A DNA stretch of 64,000 nt from Catalimonadaceae bacterium JC749 (lineage in GTDB: Bacteria > Bacteroidota > Bacteroidia > Cytophagales > Cyclobacteriaceae): positions 1 to 64,000 of the forward strand of contig JAJNNC010000008.1 in NCBI GenBank assembly GCA_021730635.1, written 5' to 3'. The notes beneath the pieces were generated by a model. That model was not told the DNA's origin. It worked only from the letters and a program-made list of their open reading frames with translations, and did no database searches. This document shows positions 53,476 to 62,325 of this stretch, in pieces (the stretch's first letter is position 1; the number at the start of each line of letters is the position of its first letter). Position numbers and translations under genes: made by a program.

Positions 53476-55626
53476 TTATAAATTGTCTAATTGGTTTTCT
53501 TGTTGATCTTTGGTAAGGGTAACGAACAATCCTACAAAGAAGAACCGGGGAGCCACCGGGCCGATAGTTCTTCTTGGATACCTGCCTTGCTCATCCGGCT
53601 GCTGGCTGTATTCATAGCCAAATACTTGTTTGGTCCCCAGCACATTGGTGAATGCTGTATATAAAATGATGTTTTGTTTAATCAGATAGGCCGCATTCAA
53701 GCTCAGGTTGTGATAGGCTGGGGTGCGGTCTGCATGAAATCGACTGTGATGGGGATTATAGTAAGGTCTGCCGCTGGCAAACTGGTATGAGAAACCTGTT
53801 TGGATGCGTAATGCTGTTATAAAATGCTTGTAAACGACTGAAAAGTTATGACGGGAAGCGAAGACGGGGACTGCTGACGCAGGAAATTCATGATAGTTTC
53901 TTTTGGTATCCAGGTAAGAGTAAGAAACCCAGAAGTCGCCATTTTGGATAGAAGTTTTGTCTCTCCAAAATAGTTCTACACCCTGCGCATAGCCATAACC
54001 ACTGTTATTGTACACCTGCCTTTCTGCTTTGACCAGGTGTTTATAATCTTTATAGAATACCTCTACCCGAAACGTTCTTCCTGCATTCATACGCTGATAA
54101 TGCAGTATGTAATGGGTAGCTTGTTCCTGCGAAAGATCACGATGATCGTAAAGGTAGGCTACCTCAGGAGTTTGGTAGAATTTCCCATAGGCCAGGGAAA
54201 GTTGACCATAGTCGCCGGTTTTATAGGCTAGTGATAAACGGGGGGCCCAGGTTAATGCTCCCGTCTGTGTGTTATACTCCACTCTTACCCCTGGTCTGCT
54301 GACCCAGTGGCTGGAGAGATACCAGTCTGTTTCTATAAAAGAGCCAGCCAGCTTATCTTCTACTTCCTGACGCAATACTTGTTCGGAAGGTGCCAAACCG
54401 GAGGGTTGTCGTTCCCATTGGTGATAAAAGTATTCACTGCCCAGGCGGATAGCGGTTCTTTCTGAAGCATCCAGGGTAAAAACTGTTTTCACATGCAACC
54501 CTCTCTGTTTCTCATGAAGCTGATCCTGCTGAAGTGCCAGGTGGTTGTCATCGTAGGTGTAGGCTATTCCAGTCTTGACAGACCACTTATCATTCAATAT
54601 TTCCTGGTAGGAAGTATTCAGATACCAGTTATTATTCTGTAAGCTTACCACATCAGACTGGTTTTGCTGTTGCCTGTTGGGTTGGTAAAAGGTTAGCGAC
54701 GAATGGCTGTAGTTGCCATATCCTTTCAGCAAGCCTGTTTCAGAAGTTTTTCTGTGAAATACCACAGTTCCGCTCGCAGCCTCCGGTGCTTTTTCCCATT
54801 GGTAAGAGGGTGTGATCAGCCACTGATAAGGTGTCAGGTTGCTATATTCTCCTTTCACGGATACAGAGGTCTTATCCCAGCGATGTTGATGTGCTGCATC
54901 TACGCCTACTGACATGAAAGAAAAGTCAGTTTGATGCTGTACCGGAAAGTCCAGGGTATTTAAGATCAGGGCAGAGGACAAAGCTTGTCCGTATTCAGCT
55001 GAATACCCTCCGGTGCTGAAAGTGGTTCCTTTGAAAAGAAAAGGAGAGAATCTGCCACGGGTAGGCAGGTTAGGCACTTTAGCCTGAAAAGGAGTATGGG
55101 ATAGTACTCCATCTATAAAAATTTTTGTTTCATTACTTTCGCCTCCTCTGATAAAAAGGCGTCCGTCTTCCCCCACTGTCTGCGTGCCCGGCAGCGTTTG
55201 TAAGGCTGCGGCAATACCGCCCAATGCCCCCGCTGTAGTAACGATATCCAAAGGTTTTAGGATCACGGCTTTGCCTTCATCACTGGCTTCAAAAGAACCT
55301 GCTGTGATCAGCACCTCATTCATTTTTGCAATATTTTCTTTCAGTGTAATGGAGAAGGTAAGGGTATCCTGGACCAGTATGACGGGCTGCTCGTGATCAT
55401 GATACCCTACGGCACTGGCTATCAGTAACTGATGCCCTGTTTCTACCGTATGGAAAGCAAAATGGCCGGTTGTGTCAGAAGAGATTCCATCATAACTATC
55501 TTTTAAATAAATATTGACGCCTGCTACCCTCTCTCCACGGACATCAGTCACTGTTCCTGTAATCAATGTCTGGGACTGTAAGGGCAAGCCTGCAAGTAAG
55601 CTTATGATCAGAAAAAGAATTTTCAT
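53476..55626 (-). CDS. TonB-dependent outer-membrane receptor
   Basis: 716 residues with a Sec signal peptide (ILFLIISLLAGLPLQSQ). A carboxypeptidase-regulatory-like domain (about 20-105: TGTVTDVRGERVAGVNIYLKD) precedes the plug (LKPLDIVTTAGALGGIAAAL, then LPGTQTVGEDGRLFIRGGES, about 135-180) and a 22-strand-type barrel ending in ...FVGLFVTL. It imports an unknown ligand across the outer membrane using TonB. It is small for a SusC protein and no SusD partner follows; a short TPR protein does. The ATG at 55626 is used over one eight codons earlier. Confidence 0.88.
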   Translation of the reverse strand: MKILFLIISLLAGLPLQSQTLITGTVTDVRGERVAGVNIYLKDSYDGISSDTTGHFAFHTVETGHQLLIASAVGYHDHEQPVILVQDTLTFSITLKENIAKMNEVLITAGSFEASDEGKAVILKPLDIVTTAGALGGIAAALQTLPGTQTVGEDGRLFIRGGESNETKIFIDGVLSHTPFQAKVPNLPTRGRFSPFLFKGTTFSTGGYSAEYGQALSSALILNTLDFPVQHQTDFSFMSVGVDAAHQHRWDKTSVSVKGEYSNLTPYQWLITPSYQWEKAPEAASGTVVFHRKTSETGLLKGYGNYSHSSLTFYQPNRQQQNQSDVVSLQNNNWYLNTSYQEILNDKWSVKTGIAYTYDDNHLALQQDQLHEKQRGLHVKTVFTLDASERTAIRLGSEYFYHQWERQPSGLAPSEQVLRQEVEDKLAGSFIETDWYLSSHWVSRPGVRVEYNTQTGALTWAPRLSLAYKTGDYGQLSLAYGKFYQTPEVAYLYDHRDLSQEQATHYILHYQRMNAGRTFRVEVFYKDYKHLVKAERQVYNNSGYGYAQGVELFWRDKTSIQNGDFWVSYSYLDTKRNYHEFPASAVPVFASRHNFSVVYKHFITALRIQTGFSYQFASGRPYYNPHHSRFHADRTPAYHNLSLNAAYLIKQNIILYTAFTNVLGTKQVFGYEYSQQPDEQGRYPRRTIGPVAPRFFFVGLFVTLTKDQQENQLDNL

Positions 55627-55838
55627 CTTTGTCAGTTTATGATATGACAAAGATGTATTGAGAATAGACTAACTAATAATCATTCTGACTGAGCTGTTAA
55701 ATTCTTCGGATAAAGTGAAGCTGTAAACAGATCAACGGTTTTTAGGATGAACAAAAAACTCTTCCTTAGAAAAAATACATTGTAAGGAATACCGTATATA
55801 TGATTAGCCAATTTTTGCAAGATTCGTTTTTTTTGAAT

Positions 55839-56114
55839 ATGGATTGTTATACGTTTAGCAGGCTGGAGCCCAAAGAGCAAATAAATTACATTTATCATCA
55901 TTGTAATCTGATAGACTTCAATATTATAGAAGAACAGTACAGGCAGAATGGGGTATGCCTCTACTATGATGGACATTTGTTTATTGAAGTTTTCTTCGAT
56001 GGCCTCCGGGGAGATCGTGTAAAAGCAATAAAAACCTATCAAAAGATACAACAACTCAGCCACTGGTATGAAAAGATAAATCTGCAAGCCCTTCTAGCCA
56101 AGAAAAAAATTTAA
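55839..56114 (+). CDS. small conserved-looking cytosolic protein
   Basis: 91 residues from ATG 55839, or 104 from ATG 55800. The chain MDCYTFSRLEPKEQINYIYH then DFNIIEEQYRQNGVCLYYDG and GLRGDRVKAIKTYQKIQQLS is compact and well mixed in composition, unlike the overlapping minus-strand frame at 55680-56087, which is rich in Ile/Tyr/Phe as shadow frames are. No family recognised. It converges on the family B polymerase gene (46 bases between stops). Confidence 0.65.
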   Translation: MDCYTFSRLEPKEQINYIYHHCNLIDFNIIEEQYRQNGVCLYYDGHLFIEVFFDGLRGDRVKAIKTYQKIQQLSHWYEKINLQALLAKKKI

Positions 56115-56160
56115 CTCATCTTTCAGGATTTATCTGATCAATCATTCCTCTGGAGCTGCC

Positions 56161-58314
56161 TCAGGCAAATAATTTCAACTGCTGCGTGCCTTCCAACTGT
56201 TTCATAATATAGTCATAAGCAGCCCTGTTATAAGCAGGGTTTTTCATCAATAATTTTTTAACGGCATTCAGATCCTGGCGAAGCGTAGGTTTGGGATCGG
56301 TACATAAACTTAACTTTTCGTATCGCTGCTGAAAAAAATCCAAAGCTTTCCCTTTCTTCAACACTTCCAGCAAAACACGTTTGGGAACCGCCCTCAGCTT
56401 TCTTAAGGTATCAGCAGCATCCAGGGGTTGCCCCTGCGTATTCCCCAAGGCGAGGGCCTGCTGAATAAGCAAGGTATGCTTTTGTATTTCTTTACCATAG
56501 GCTTCTATACTGATGTCTGGCAGATCCAGATGAGACCAGTCCGGATGGTAATGGTCACAGGCTCGCACATGATACTCAGCGCTAATGCGGGAGCATACCT
56601 GGCGGGTGGTATTGTACCATATTTCCTGGTCGTTAGTGACAAAATAATAGCGCAGTATTCTTTTTGTTCTGCCACTGCGGATTTCTGTTTTCATCCCTTT
56701 CCCTTTAGACCCTGCTCCTGCTTCCAGAAAAAACCAGTGCGGAGGCTTGGGCTGTTGCAACCATGACAAAGGTGACAAACGAAAGCCTGACTGGTACCAG
56801 TCGAACAAAAAGTTTCGCAAATAAGCGCTGGTGTCTTTTTTCAGATAATACTTAAAGGCTTGATAGGGATACCGGCCAAAACTACCAATGGTTCTCATCC
56901 GATGATCCTGCGTCACTGCAAAATACTCATTGACATGGGTTTGATACACAAATTGATATTCCTGCACATACCAATGTATTTTCCACAGTTGAGAAGAATG
57001 ATCAATAATTTGATGTATCTGCCGCAGCTTTGAACGGTCGGCATATAGGATAATTCCGTCGGTGTTGACATTGAAAGCATGCAGGTGTAAGGCCTGGTGC
57101 AAATGGGTCAGTATCTGCACCACCATGGCCTGGGTAATATAAACTTGCAGCATCCGTGCCCGCCCGTCAAACAGGTTGGAATTCTTATCTTTGAGCTTAC
57201 CGCTAATGGCATTCAAGCCTACTTTGGTAGCGCTTGCCTGAAAATAGTTCTTTTCCCTGACAGCCTGTTCCTTCTGGCGTATCAGTTCCTGATACACTTC
57301 CTGTAGATTGTCTGGCAGGAGATTAAAATGGTAAATAGCATTCGGATACATGCTAGACACATCGATGTGCAGGATGGTATGATCTGCATCTGCCAAAGCA
57401 ACCGCCAGCTTTTGCTTACTATGAATACCACCCTCCCGAATAGTAAGTTTTTGCTGCCCTATCCGAATCTGGTGCTCCCTGTTATGCACATGCCAGGGAT
57501 CTCTTGAGGCAATTTCCAGATCCTCTGTTACATGAAACTTGCATTGCGACAGCCGCTGATAGTATCGAATCAATTCCGGATGCCCTGTCCGTTGCGCCAC
57601 TTCTTCCAGTTCCGGCAAGGTAAAACGGTTATAGTTGGGTTGGGTTTTATTTCCAAACATTTCCTCTCCCAGTCTGGAATCAGAATGGCTTAAATATTTG
57701 AGCAACCCTTCCGGAGCCAGAAAACCCATATCACAGAGAATTTGCCGGGCTTCTACCACCCCATATTGCTTCAGCTTTTCCCACAAGCGATAGGTAATGT
57801 CCACATCGCGCTGACAATACTGCCTGAGCACATCCAGCTTATCGTCAGGCACTGGTTGCTGTGGATGAAAAGGGAGTTCCTGGATATCGGCATCATTCAT
57901 CAGCAAGGCAGCTCCTTTTAAACTGGACACGCCACTGCTAAGCCGGTAAATATCTATGCTATTATAAGATTTCAGCCAGAGCCGCTTTATCTGAAAGGCT
58001 TCTTCCCACTGTTCTTTCCGGGTTCTTAAGGTAAATAAATAATCATTATACTGTTTGAGTGTATGCAGAAAGGAGGAGGCAGGCACTTCCCATACATCCA
58101 GTGCCTTATCCAGCATCAGGTTATCATATAGGTGGTTATTGAACCCTAATAATATATGACTCTCCTGATGTTGCTGATACCAGTCGTACAACGCTTTCCT
58201 GTGATCGGAACGTTCACTGATTTCAAAATGACAGGTAGCTTGACGGTGAATGTCCAAAACACACACCAGAAAGACATTGGAGAAACACTCCAAGTCATAA
58301 ACCATAATATTCAT
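56161..58314 (-). CDS. family B DNA polymerase with proofreading domain (viral/element type)
   Basis: 717 residues. The 3'-5' exonuclease has ExoI YDLEC (Asp7, Glu9), ExoII FNNHLYD (Asn60, Asp64) and ExoIII YCQRD (Tyr166, Asp170). The polymerase has motif A HIDVSSMYPNAI (Asp318), motif B KVGLNAISGKL (Lys364, Asn368) and motif C FNVNTDGII (Asp419), with NTDG in place of the cellular DTDS. Both catalytic aspartates are kept, so it should be active. The short motif spacing and small size match phage, plasmid or self-synthesising-element polymerases rather than the bacterial Pol II. No phage, transposase or terminal-protein gene adjoins it; neighbours are ordinary metabolic genes. Role in the cell unknown; repair, a domesticated element or a plasmid remnant are options. 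Confidence 0.8.
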   Translation of the reverse strand: MNIMVYDLECFSNVFLVCVLDIHRQATCHFEISERSDHRKALYDWYQQHQESHILLGFNNHLYDNLMLDKALDVWEVPASSFLHTLKQYNDYLFTLRTRKEQWEEAFQIKRLWLKSYNSIDIYRLSSGVSSLKGAALLMNDADIQELPFHPQQPVPDDKLDVLRQYCQRDVDITYRLWEKLKQYGVVEARQILCDMGFLAPEGLLKYLSHSDSRLGEEMFGNKTQPNYNRFTLPELEEVAQRTGHPELIRYYQRLSQCKFHVTEDLEIASRDPWHVHNREHQIRIGQQKLTIREGGIHSKQKLAVALADADHTILHIDVSSMYPNAIYHFNLLPDNLQEVYQELIRQKEQAVREKNYFQASATKVGLNAISGKLKDKNSNLFDGRARMLQVYITQAMVVQILTHLHQALHLHAFNVNTDGIILYADRSKLRQIHQIIDHSSQLWKIHWYVQEYQFVYQTHVNEYFAVTQDHRMRTIGSFGRYPYQAFKYYLKKDTSAYLRNFLFDWYQSGFRLSPLSWLQQPKPPHWFFLEAGAGSKGKGMKTEIRSGRTKRILRYYFVTNDQEIWYNTTRQVCSRISAEYHVRACDHYHPDWSHLDLPDISIEAYGKEIQKHTLLIQQALALGNTQGQPLDAADTLRKLRAVPKRVLLEVLKKGKALDFFQQRYEKLSLCTDPKPTLRQDLNAVKKLLMKNPAYNRAAYDYIMKQLEGTQQLKLFA

Positions 58315-58456
58315 GCCGATAAAAGAGCGCTTAGCGTTTCAAACGATTTACCTAAAAAATGGGCAGCCGGATCGCTTGGTTTCAGAAGGTTAGTTATGGT
58401 TTGTCTTACAGCTTTTTGCCCCTTATATCAACAAGTTAAAAGCATATTAAGTGCCT

Positions 58457-59596
58457 CTATCCGTGAATAGGTTTATGACTTTTCCGATAAATATGATTCC
58501 ACTCCACCACCGTTTTAATGTCGTCATCGGAACGCAACATAATGGCATCTTCAAACTCATCGTAGCGCAGGCGTGTGGTAATAATATCGTCTACCAGACG
58601 CCCCCAAAGATTTTTTGCTTTTTCCAGATCCCTGATACCCAGCTCAAAATGATGGGGGCTGGCGTTCACACTGCCCAGAATAATCTGGTTTTTCAACACA
58701 ATTTGTTTCATCAGTTCTGCCCCCATCATACAGGTAGGGCGGTCGCCATGCGGAATACCGGTCATGACATAAATACCATTGATACCAAGCACGTCAATCA
58801 ACTGAAAACCCAACTCAGCCACTCCGGCAGCTTCAAAAATAAAGTCTACCTCCCCACATTTTTCATCAATATCCTTCACCTCTATCTTTCGCCCATCCAG
58901 GTATTCTCCCCCGATAGCTTTCAACAGCTGCGGACGTTTGGTTTTTTCATCTACAATATCCAATCCCCACACTTTGGCACCCCGCAGACGCAAGGCCATA
59001 GCAGCCAGAATACCAATAGGGCCCAAGCCTGCCACCAAAGCTTGCTTATCCTTGAGCCAGTCTTCTTTGATCACCTCCGGCAAACGGGCTGCCTGCAGGC
59101 CGACAGCTTCCTCAATGGCTTTGATGGCTACTGACATAGGCTCTGCCAACACTCCGACTGACTGGATGCTAACAGGCACTTTGACCAGATACTGTTCATG
59201 ATCTACCACATATTCTGTCTCAAAGCCATGCAAACCTTTGATGCCCCGCTCGGTGTACTGACCGGTAAAACACATATCGCTCCGGTTTCTATCACAGCAG
59301 GCTAACCCTTTGTTGCATCCTCTCCGGACGGTGAATACCCCATAATCACCGGGTTGAACAGTGGTAACCCCTTCTCCGGTTTCTATAACCTGGCCAAACA
59401 TCTCATGGCCAATAATCAACTTCTGGCTTCCTTCCGGGGCATCCGCACGACCGCCCATTGCTTCTTCACGGTCTGTCCCACAAATGCCTACCTGCAATAC
59501 TTTCACTTTTACATCATGAGGCGATTGTATGCCAGGTTCGGGATGATCAGTAAAATCAACACCGGAAGTGCCCGGCACAATAGAGATGGCTTTCAT
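58457..59596 (-). CDS. zinc-dependent glucose 1-dehydrogenase (archaeal-type MDR)
   Basis: 379 residues, a medium-chain dehydrogenase. The catalytic zinc region VGICGTDREEAMGG (about 38-51), IGHEMFGQVIETG (about 64-76) and the structural-zinc-type segment RRGCNKGLACCDRNRSDMC (about 89-107) match the glucose 1-dehydrogenase branch known from archaea; the cofactor loop is LVAGLGPIGILAAMALRLRG (about 168-187). It oxidises glucose to gluconolactone with NAD(P). Its ATG overlaps the GH15 stop (ATGA), so it is coupled to the enzyme that may release its substrate. Confidence 0.85.
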   Translation of the reverse strand: MKAISIVPGTSGVDFTDHPEPGIQSPHDVKVKVLQVGICGTDREEAMGGRADAPEGSQKLIIGHEMFGQVIETGEGVTTVQPGDYGVFTVRRGCNKGLACCDRNRSDMCFTGQYTERGIKGLHGFETEYVVDHEQYLVKVPVSIQSVGVLAEPMSVAIKAIEEAVGLQAARLPEVIKEDWLKDKQALVAGLGPIGILAAMALRLRGAKVWGLDIVDEKTKRPQLLKAIGGEYLDGRKIEVKDIDEKCGEVDFIFEAAGVAELGFQLIDVLGINGIYVMTGIPHGDRPTCMMGAELMKQIVLKNQIILGSVNASPHHFELGIRDLEKAKNLWGRLVDDIITTRLRYDEFEDAIMLRSDDDIKTVVEWNHIYRKSHKPIHG

Positions 59597-61443
59597 ATTT
59601 CTGGTTGTTTTATATCTTTATTCCGTTGATCATTAAACTGTTTATCTAAATTGAGTGCTGCACTGATCAGGCCCAGGTGTGTAAACGCCTGTGGAAAATT
59701 TCCCAGATGCTCCCCCGTATAGCCCAGTTGCTCTGCATACAATCCTAAATGGTTGGCATACCCCAGCATCTTTTCAAAATATAGACGGGCTTTTTGTAGC
59801 TCACCGGCACGTGACAAACACTCTACATACCAGAACGTACACATAGAGAAGGTTCCTTCTTCGCCAGTCAGGCCATCATCGGCTGCCGTTTCCGGCCGGT
59901 AACGATATACCAGTGAATCTGACACCAGTTCTTTCTCAATGGCATCCATGGTGGAGAGCCATTTAGGATCGCGGGCACTGATAAAGCGTATGAGGGGCAT
60001 GAGCAGCGTAGCGGCATCCACTGTATCGGAGCCAATATATTGGACAAAACACTTGCGCTTATCATTCCAGAAATCCCGCCAGATAGAATTGTAAATCTCA
60101 TCTCTCACTTTCCGCCAATGGTCAGGATAAGGAAAGGGCCGTGTCTCTCCCAAACGGATGGCACGATCAACCGCTACCCAGCACATCATACGAGAATACA
60201 AAAAGTGTTTGCGGCCACCCCGTACTTCCCAAATCCCTTCATCAGGCTGGTTCCAGTTTTCGCATAGCCAGTTGATTTGATGCACTAAAGCTTGCCAGAA
60301 ATCATAAGAAATCGGTTCTCCGTATTTATTATAGAGATAGACAGCGTCCATCAGCTCTCCATAGATATCCAGCTGTAGCTGGTTATAGGCTCCATTGCCA
60401 ATACGTACCGGACTGGATCGTCTGTATCCTTCCAGATGATCCAGGGTTTCCTCTTCCAGCTCTACACTACCATCTATCTTATACATCAGGCCTAGATAAC
60501 CTGCATTGCCAATATCCTGGCATTTCTTTTCTACCCAGTTGATAAAATCAGATGCCTCGCGGGTATAACCCAGACTGATCAGACTGTAAATGGCAAAAGA
60601 AGCGTCCCGGATCCAGGTATACCGATAATCCCAGTTTCGCCCACCACCCAGCCATTCCGGTAAGCTAAAGGTTGGCGCCGCCACCAGCGATCCATGCTGG
60701 TAGGAGGTCATTAGTTTTAAGACTAAAGCCGACCGGTTGACAATATCCTGCCACCGGCCATTGTAGGCAGACTGTGCTATCCAGTTTTTCCAGTAGTTAA
60801 GCGTTTCGTAGAGGTTCTTGTCTACAAAATCTTGCAGATTGGTTTTAGAGGGTTTGTTCTCCTCTGCTAATTCCAGAATAAAATCTGCTCTTTCTCCTCC
60901 CTTAAGGGTAAATTCCGCCCAAGCAATTCCTTGCTGGTTATCTCCGTCTTCAGTTTCTAAAGGTATATTACTCTTCATGCGCAAAGAGATGTGCGCTGAG
61001 TCATCACAAATAAAAAGCACGTCATTATCCTGCCGCTCTATTTGGTGTTTGCTTCGCGCATAATTAAAACGAGGGGCACACTGCATGGAAAACTTAATTT
61101 CTCCCCGTACACAGGTGACGCGCCTTACCAAAATATGGCCTTTGTACAATTCTTCCACCGGCATAAAATCTGTGATTTCTCCCACGCCTTCAGACGACAA
61201 AAAGCGGGTAAGTAACACGTTGGTATCCGGCAGGTAAAGCTGCTTATGCTTGGGGCATTCAAGTCTGGGACAAATTGAAAATGAACCCCCTTTTTCTTTG
61301 TCCAGAAGCTTAGAAAATACCGAAGGCGAATCGAAATAAGGGAAGCATAGAAAATCAATAGAACCATCAAGTCCTACCAAGGCTACTGTGTTCAAATCTC
61401 CTATGACACCGTAATTTTCAATAGGTTGATAGTCTGCCGACAT
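59593..61443 (-). CDS. GH15 glucoamylase/trehalase-like enzyme
   Basis: 616 residues without a signal peptide, so cytosolic. The N-terminal beta-sandwich starts PIENYGVIGDLNTVALVGLD then GSIDFLCFPYFDSPSVF, the standard opening of bacterial GH15 proteins; the (alpha/alpha)6 barrel shows NWDYRYTWIRDASF (about 265-278) and the acid/base region GLTGEEGTFSMCTFWYVECL (about 525-544). The family cleaves alpha-1,4/1,6-glucans or trehalose by inversion, releasing glucose. The four-base overlap with the glucose dehydrogenase gene supports a glucose-releasing role. Choice between glucan and trehalose is open. Confidence 0.88.
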   Translation of the reverse strand: MSADYQPIENYGVIGDLNTVALVGLDGSIDFLCFPYFDSPSVFSKLLDKEKGGSFSICPRLECPKHKQLYLPDTNVLLTRFLSSEGVGEITDFMPVEELYKGHILVRRVTCVRGEIKFSMQCAPRFNYARSKHQIERQDNDVLFICDDSAHISLRMKSNIPLETEDGDNQQGIAWAEFTLKGGERADFILELAEENKPSKTNLQDFVDKNLYETLNYWKNWIAQSAYNGRWQDIVNRSALVLKLMTSYQHGSLVAAPTFSLPEWLGGGRNWDYRYTWIRDASFAIYSLISLGYTREASDFINWVEKKCQDIGNAGYLGLMYKIDGSVELEEETLDHLEGYRRSSPVRIGNGAYNQLQLDIYGELMDAVYLYNKYGEPISYDFWQALVHQINWLCENWNQPDEGIWEVRGGRKHFLYSRMMCWVAVDRAIRLGETRPFPYPDHWRKVRDEIYNSIWRDFWNDKRKCFVQYIGSDTVDAATLLMPLIRFISARDPKWLSTMDAIEKELVSDSLVYRYRPETAADDGLTGEEGTFSMCTFWYVECLSRAGELQKARLYFEKMLGYANHLGLYAEQLGYTGEHLGNFPQAFTHLGLISAALNLDKQFNDQRNKDIKQPEI

Positions 61444-61524
61444 AAAGAGAAAAAAATTTGAATAGCGGAAAAAAATGCAAATAGCTATCCAAATAACCCT
61501 GATAAGAAAGGAATGTTTGACAAT

Positions 61525-61610
61525 ATTGAAGGACTGAGGGACTGAAGGTGTTAAGGACTGAGGGACTGATTGATATTTTTATTTTAACACAAAACTACCA
61601 ACTTAGAACC
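61525..61610 (-). repeat. composite intergenic repeat, copy 2
   Basis: AGGACTGAGGGACTGA occurs twice (61530-61545 and 61554-61569, 24-base period), followed by an AT spacer and CAACTTAGAACC (61599-61610). Read on the minus strand the order equals that of the repeat at 10892-11019. The 180-base gap holds no gene. Confidence 0.65.
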
Positions 61611-61623
61611 TAGAACTTAAAAA

Positions 61624-62073
61624 TCATCCAGTTACTTTTCCTCTTCTCACCCCAGGAAAGTTATACCGATCGCCATACAAAGACTCTATATACCGGAAAT
61701 AGTAGTATAACTTGTAGTTCAGTTCCACCCCGTAATCAATGGTAGGATCGTAGTTGATCTTGTTCTCAAAAGGATAGTTTCTGGCATCATAATACATAGC
61801 CCTGTCTACCTTTTCATTCCAGGATGTCACATAAATCTGGTTCCATTGCTTATAGTACTGAGGAGAATAAAATCCTACAGGACGGCTATTGGTGATAAAC
61901 CAGCTATTGAACCCCGGATCAATAATGATCAATTCATACTCTTCCTCCTCTTCTTCGGGCTTCACAATATTGGCCTCTGTCCGTTTGTCCGCATCACTGG
62001 TTTGGATATTTTGTGCAGGACCGCAAGCCATTACAATAACAGATACAATGAATATATACATGAAAGCTTTCAT
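61624..62073 (-). CDS. small lipoprotein, DUF6146-like
   Basis: 149 residues. A lipoprotein signal ends VIVMAC (Cys17), followed by an acidic linker with six Glu and a domain rich in Tyr and Asn (IDPGFNSWFITNSRPVGF, YYKQWNQIYVTSWNEK, LNYKLYYYFRYIESLYGDRY). It resembles the uncharacterised DUF6146 lipoproteins of Bacteroidota, by memory only. Function unknown. Monocistronic. Confidence 0.75.
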   Translation of the reverse strand: MKAFMYIFIVSVIVMACGPAQNIQTSDADKRTEANIVKPEEEEEEYELIIIDPGFNSWFITNSRPVGFYSPQYYKQWNQIYVTSWNEKVDRAMYYDARNYPFENKINYDPTIDYGVELNYKLYYYFRYIESLYGDRYNFPGVRRGKVTG

Positions 62074-62325
62074 AGCAGATTCGTTTAATAATGATCTATA
62101 TATAGATAGAACAAAACAGGCTTTTGAAAAGTTGACAGGCTTCTTTCAGGAAACTTATTAAAACTCTACTGCAACCTGTGATTGTTAAGTTATCCTATAT
62201 AATAAACGAATAGCCCTGTTTGTCCATTGTATGATAAGGGATGTATTATCGCAGTTTAAAAAATGCAGGATCGGACTGGCAAACTGATGGGTATGAGGCT
62301 TCCTGGCGTGATAACTTCCGAGGTA

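Noticed and set aside
55680-56087. 135-codon minus-strand frame
   Set aside because: It overlaps the better-composed plus-strand gene at 55839-56114 and shows the Ile/Phe/Tyr-rich bias of a shadow frame.
56161-58314. Prophage surrounding the family B polymerase
   Set aside because: Neighbours on both sides are ordinary receptor and sugar-metabolism genes and no phage structural or integrase gene is visible.
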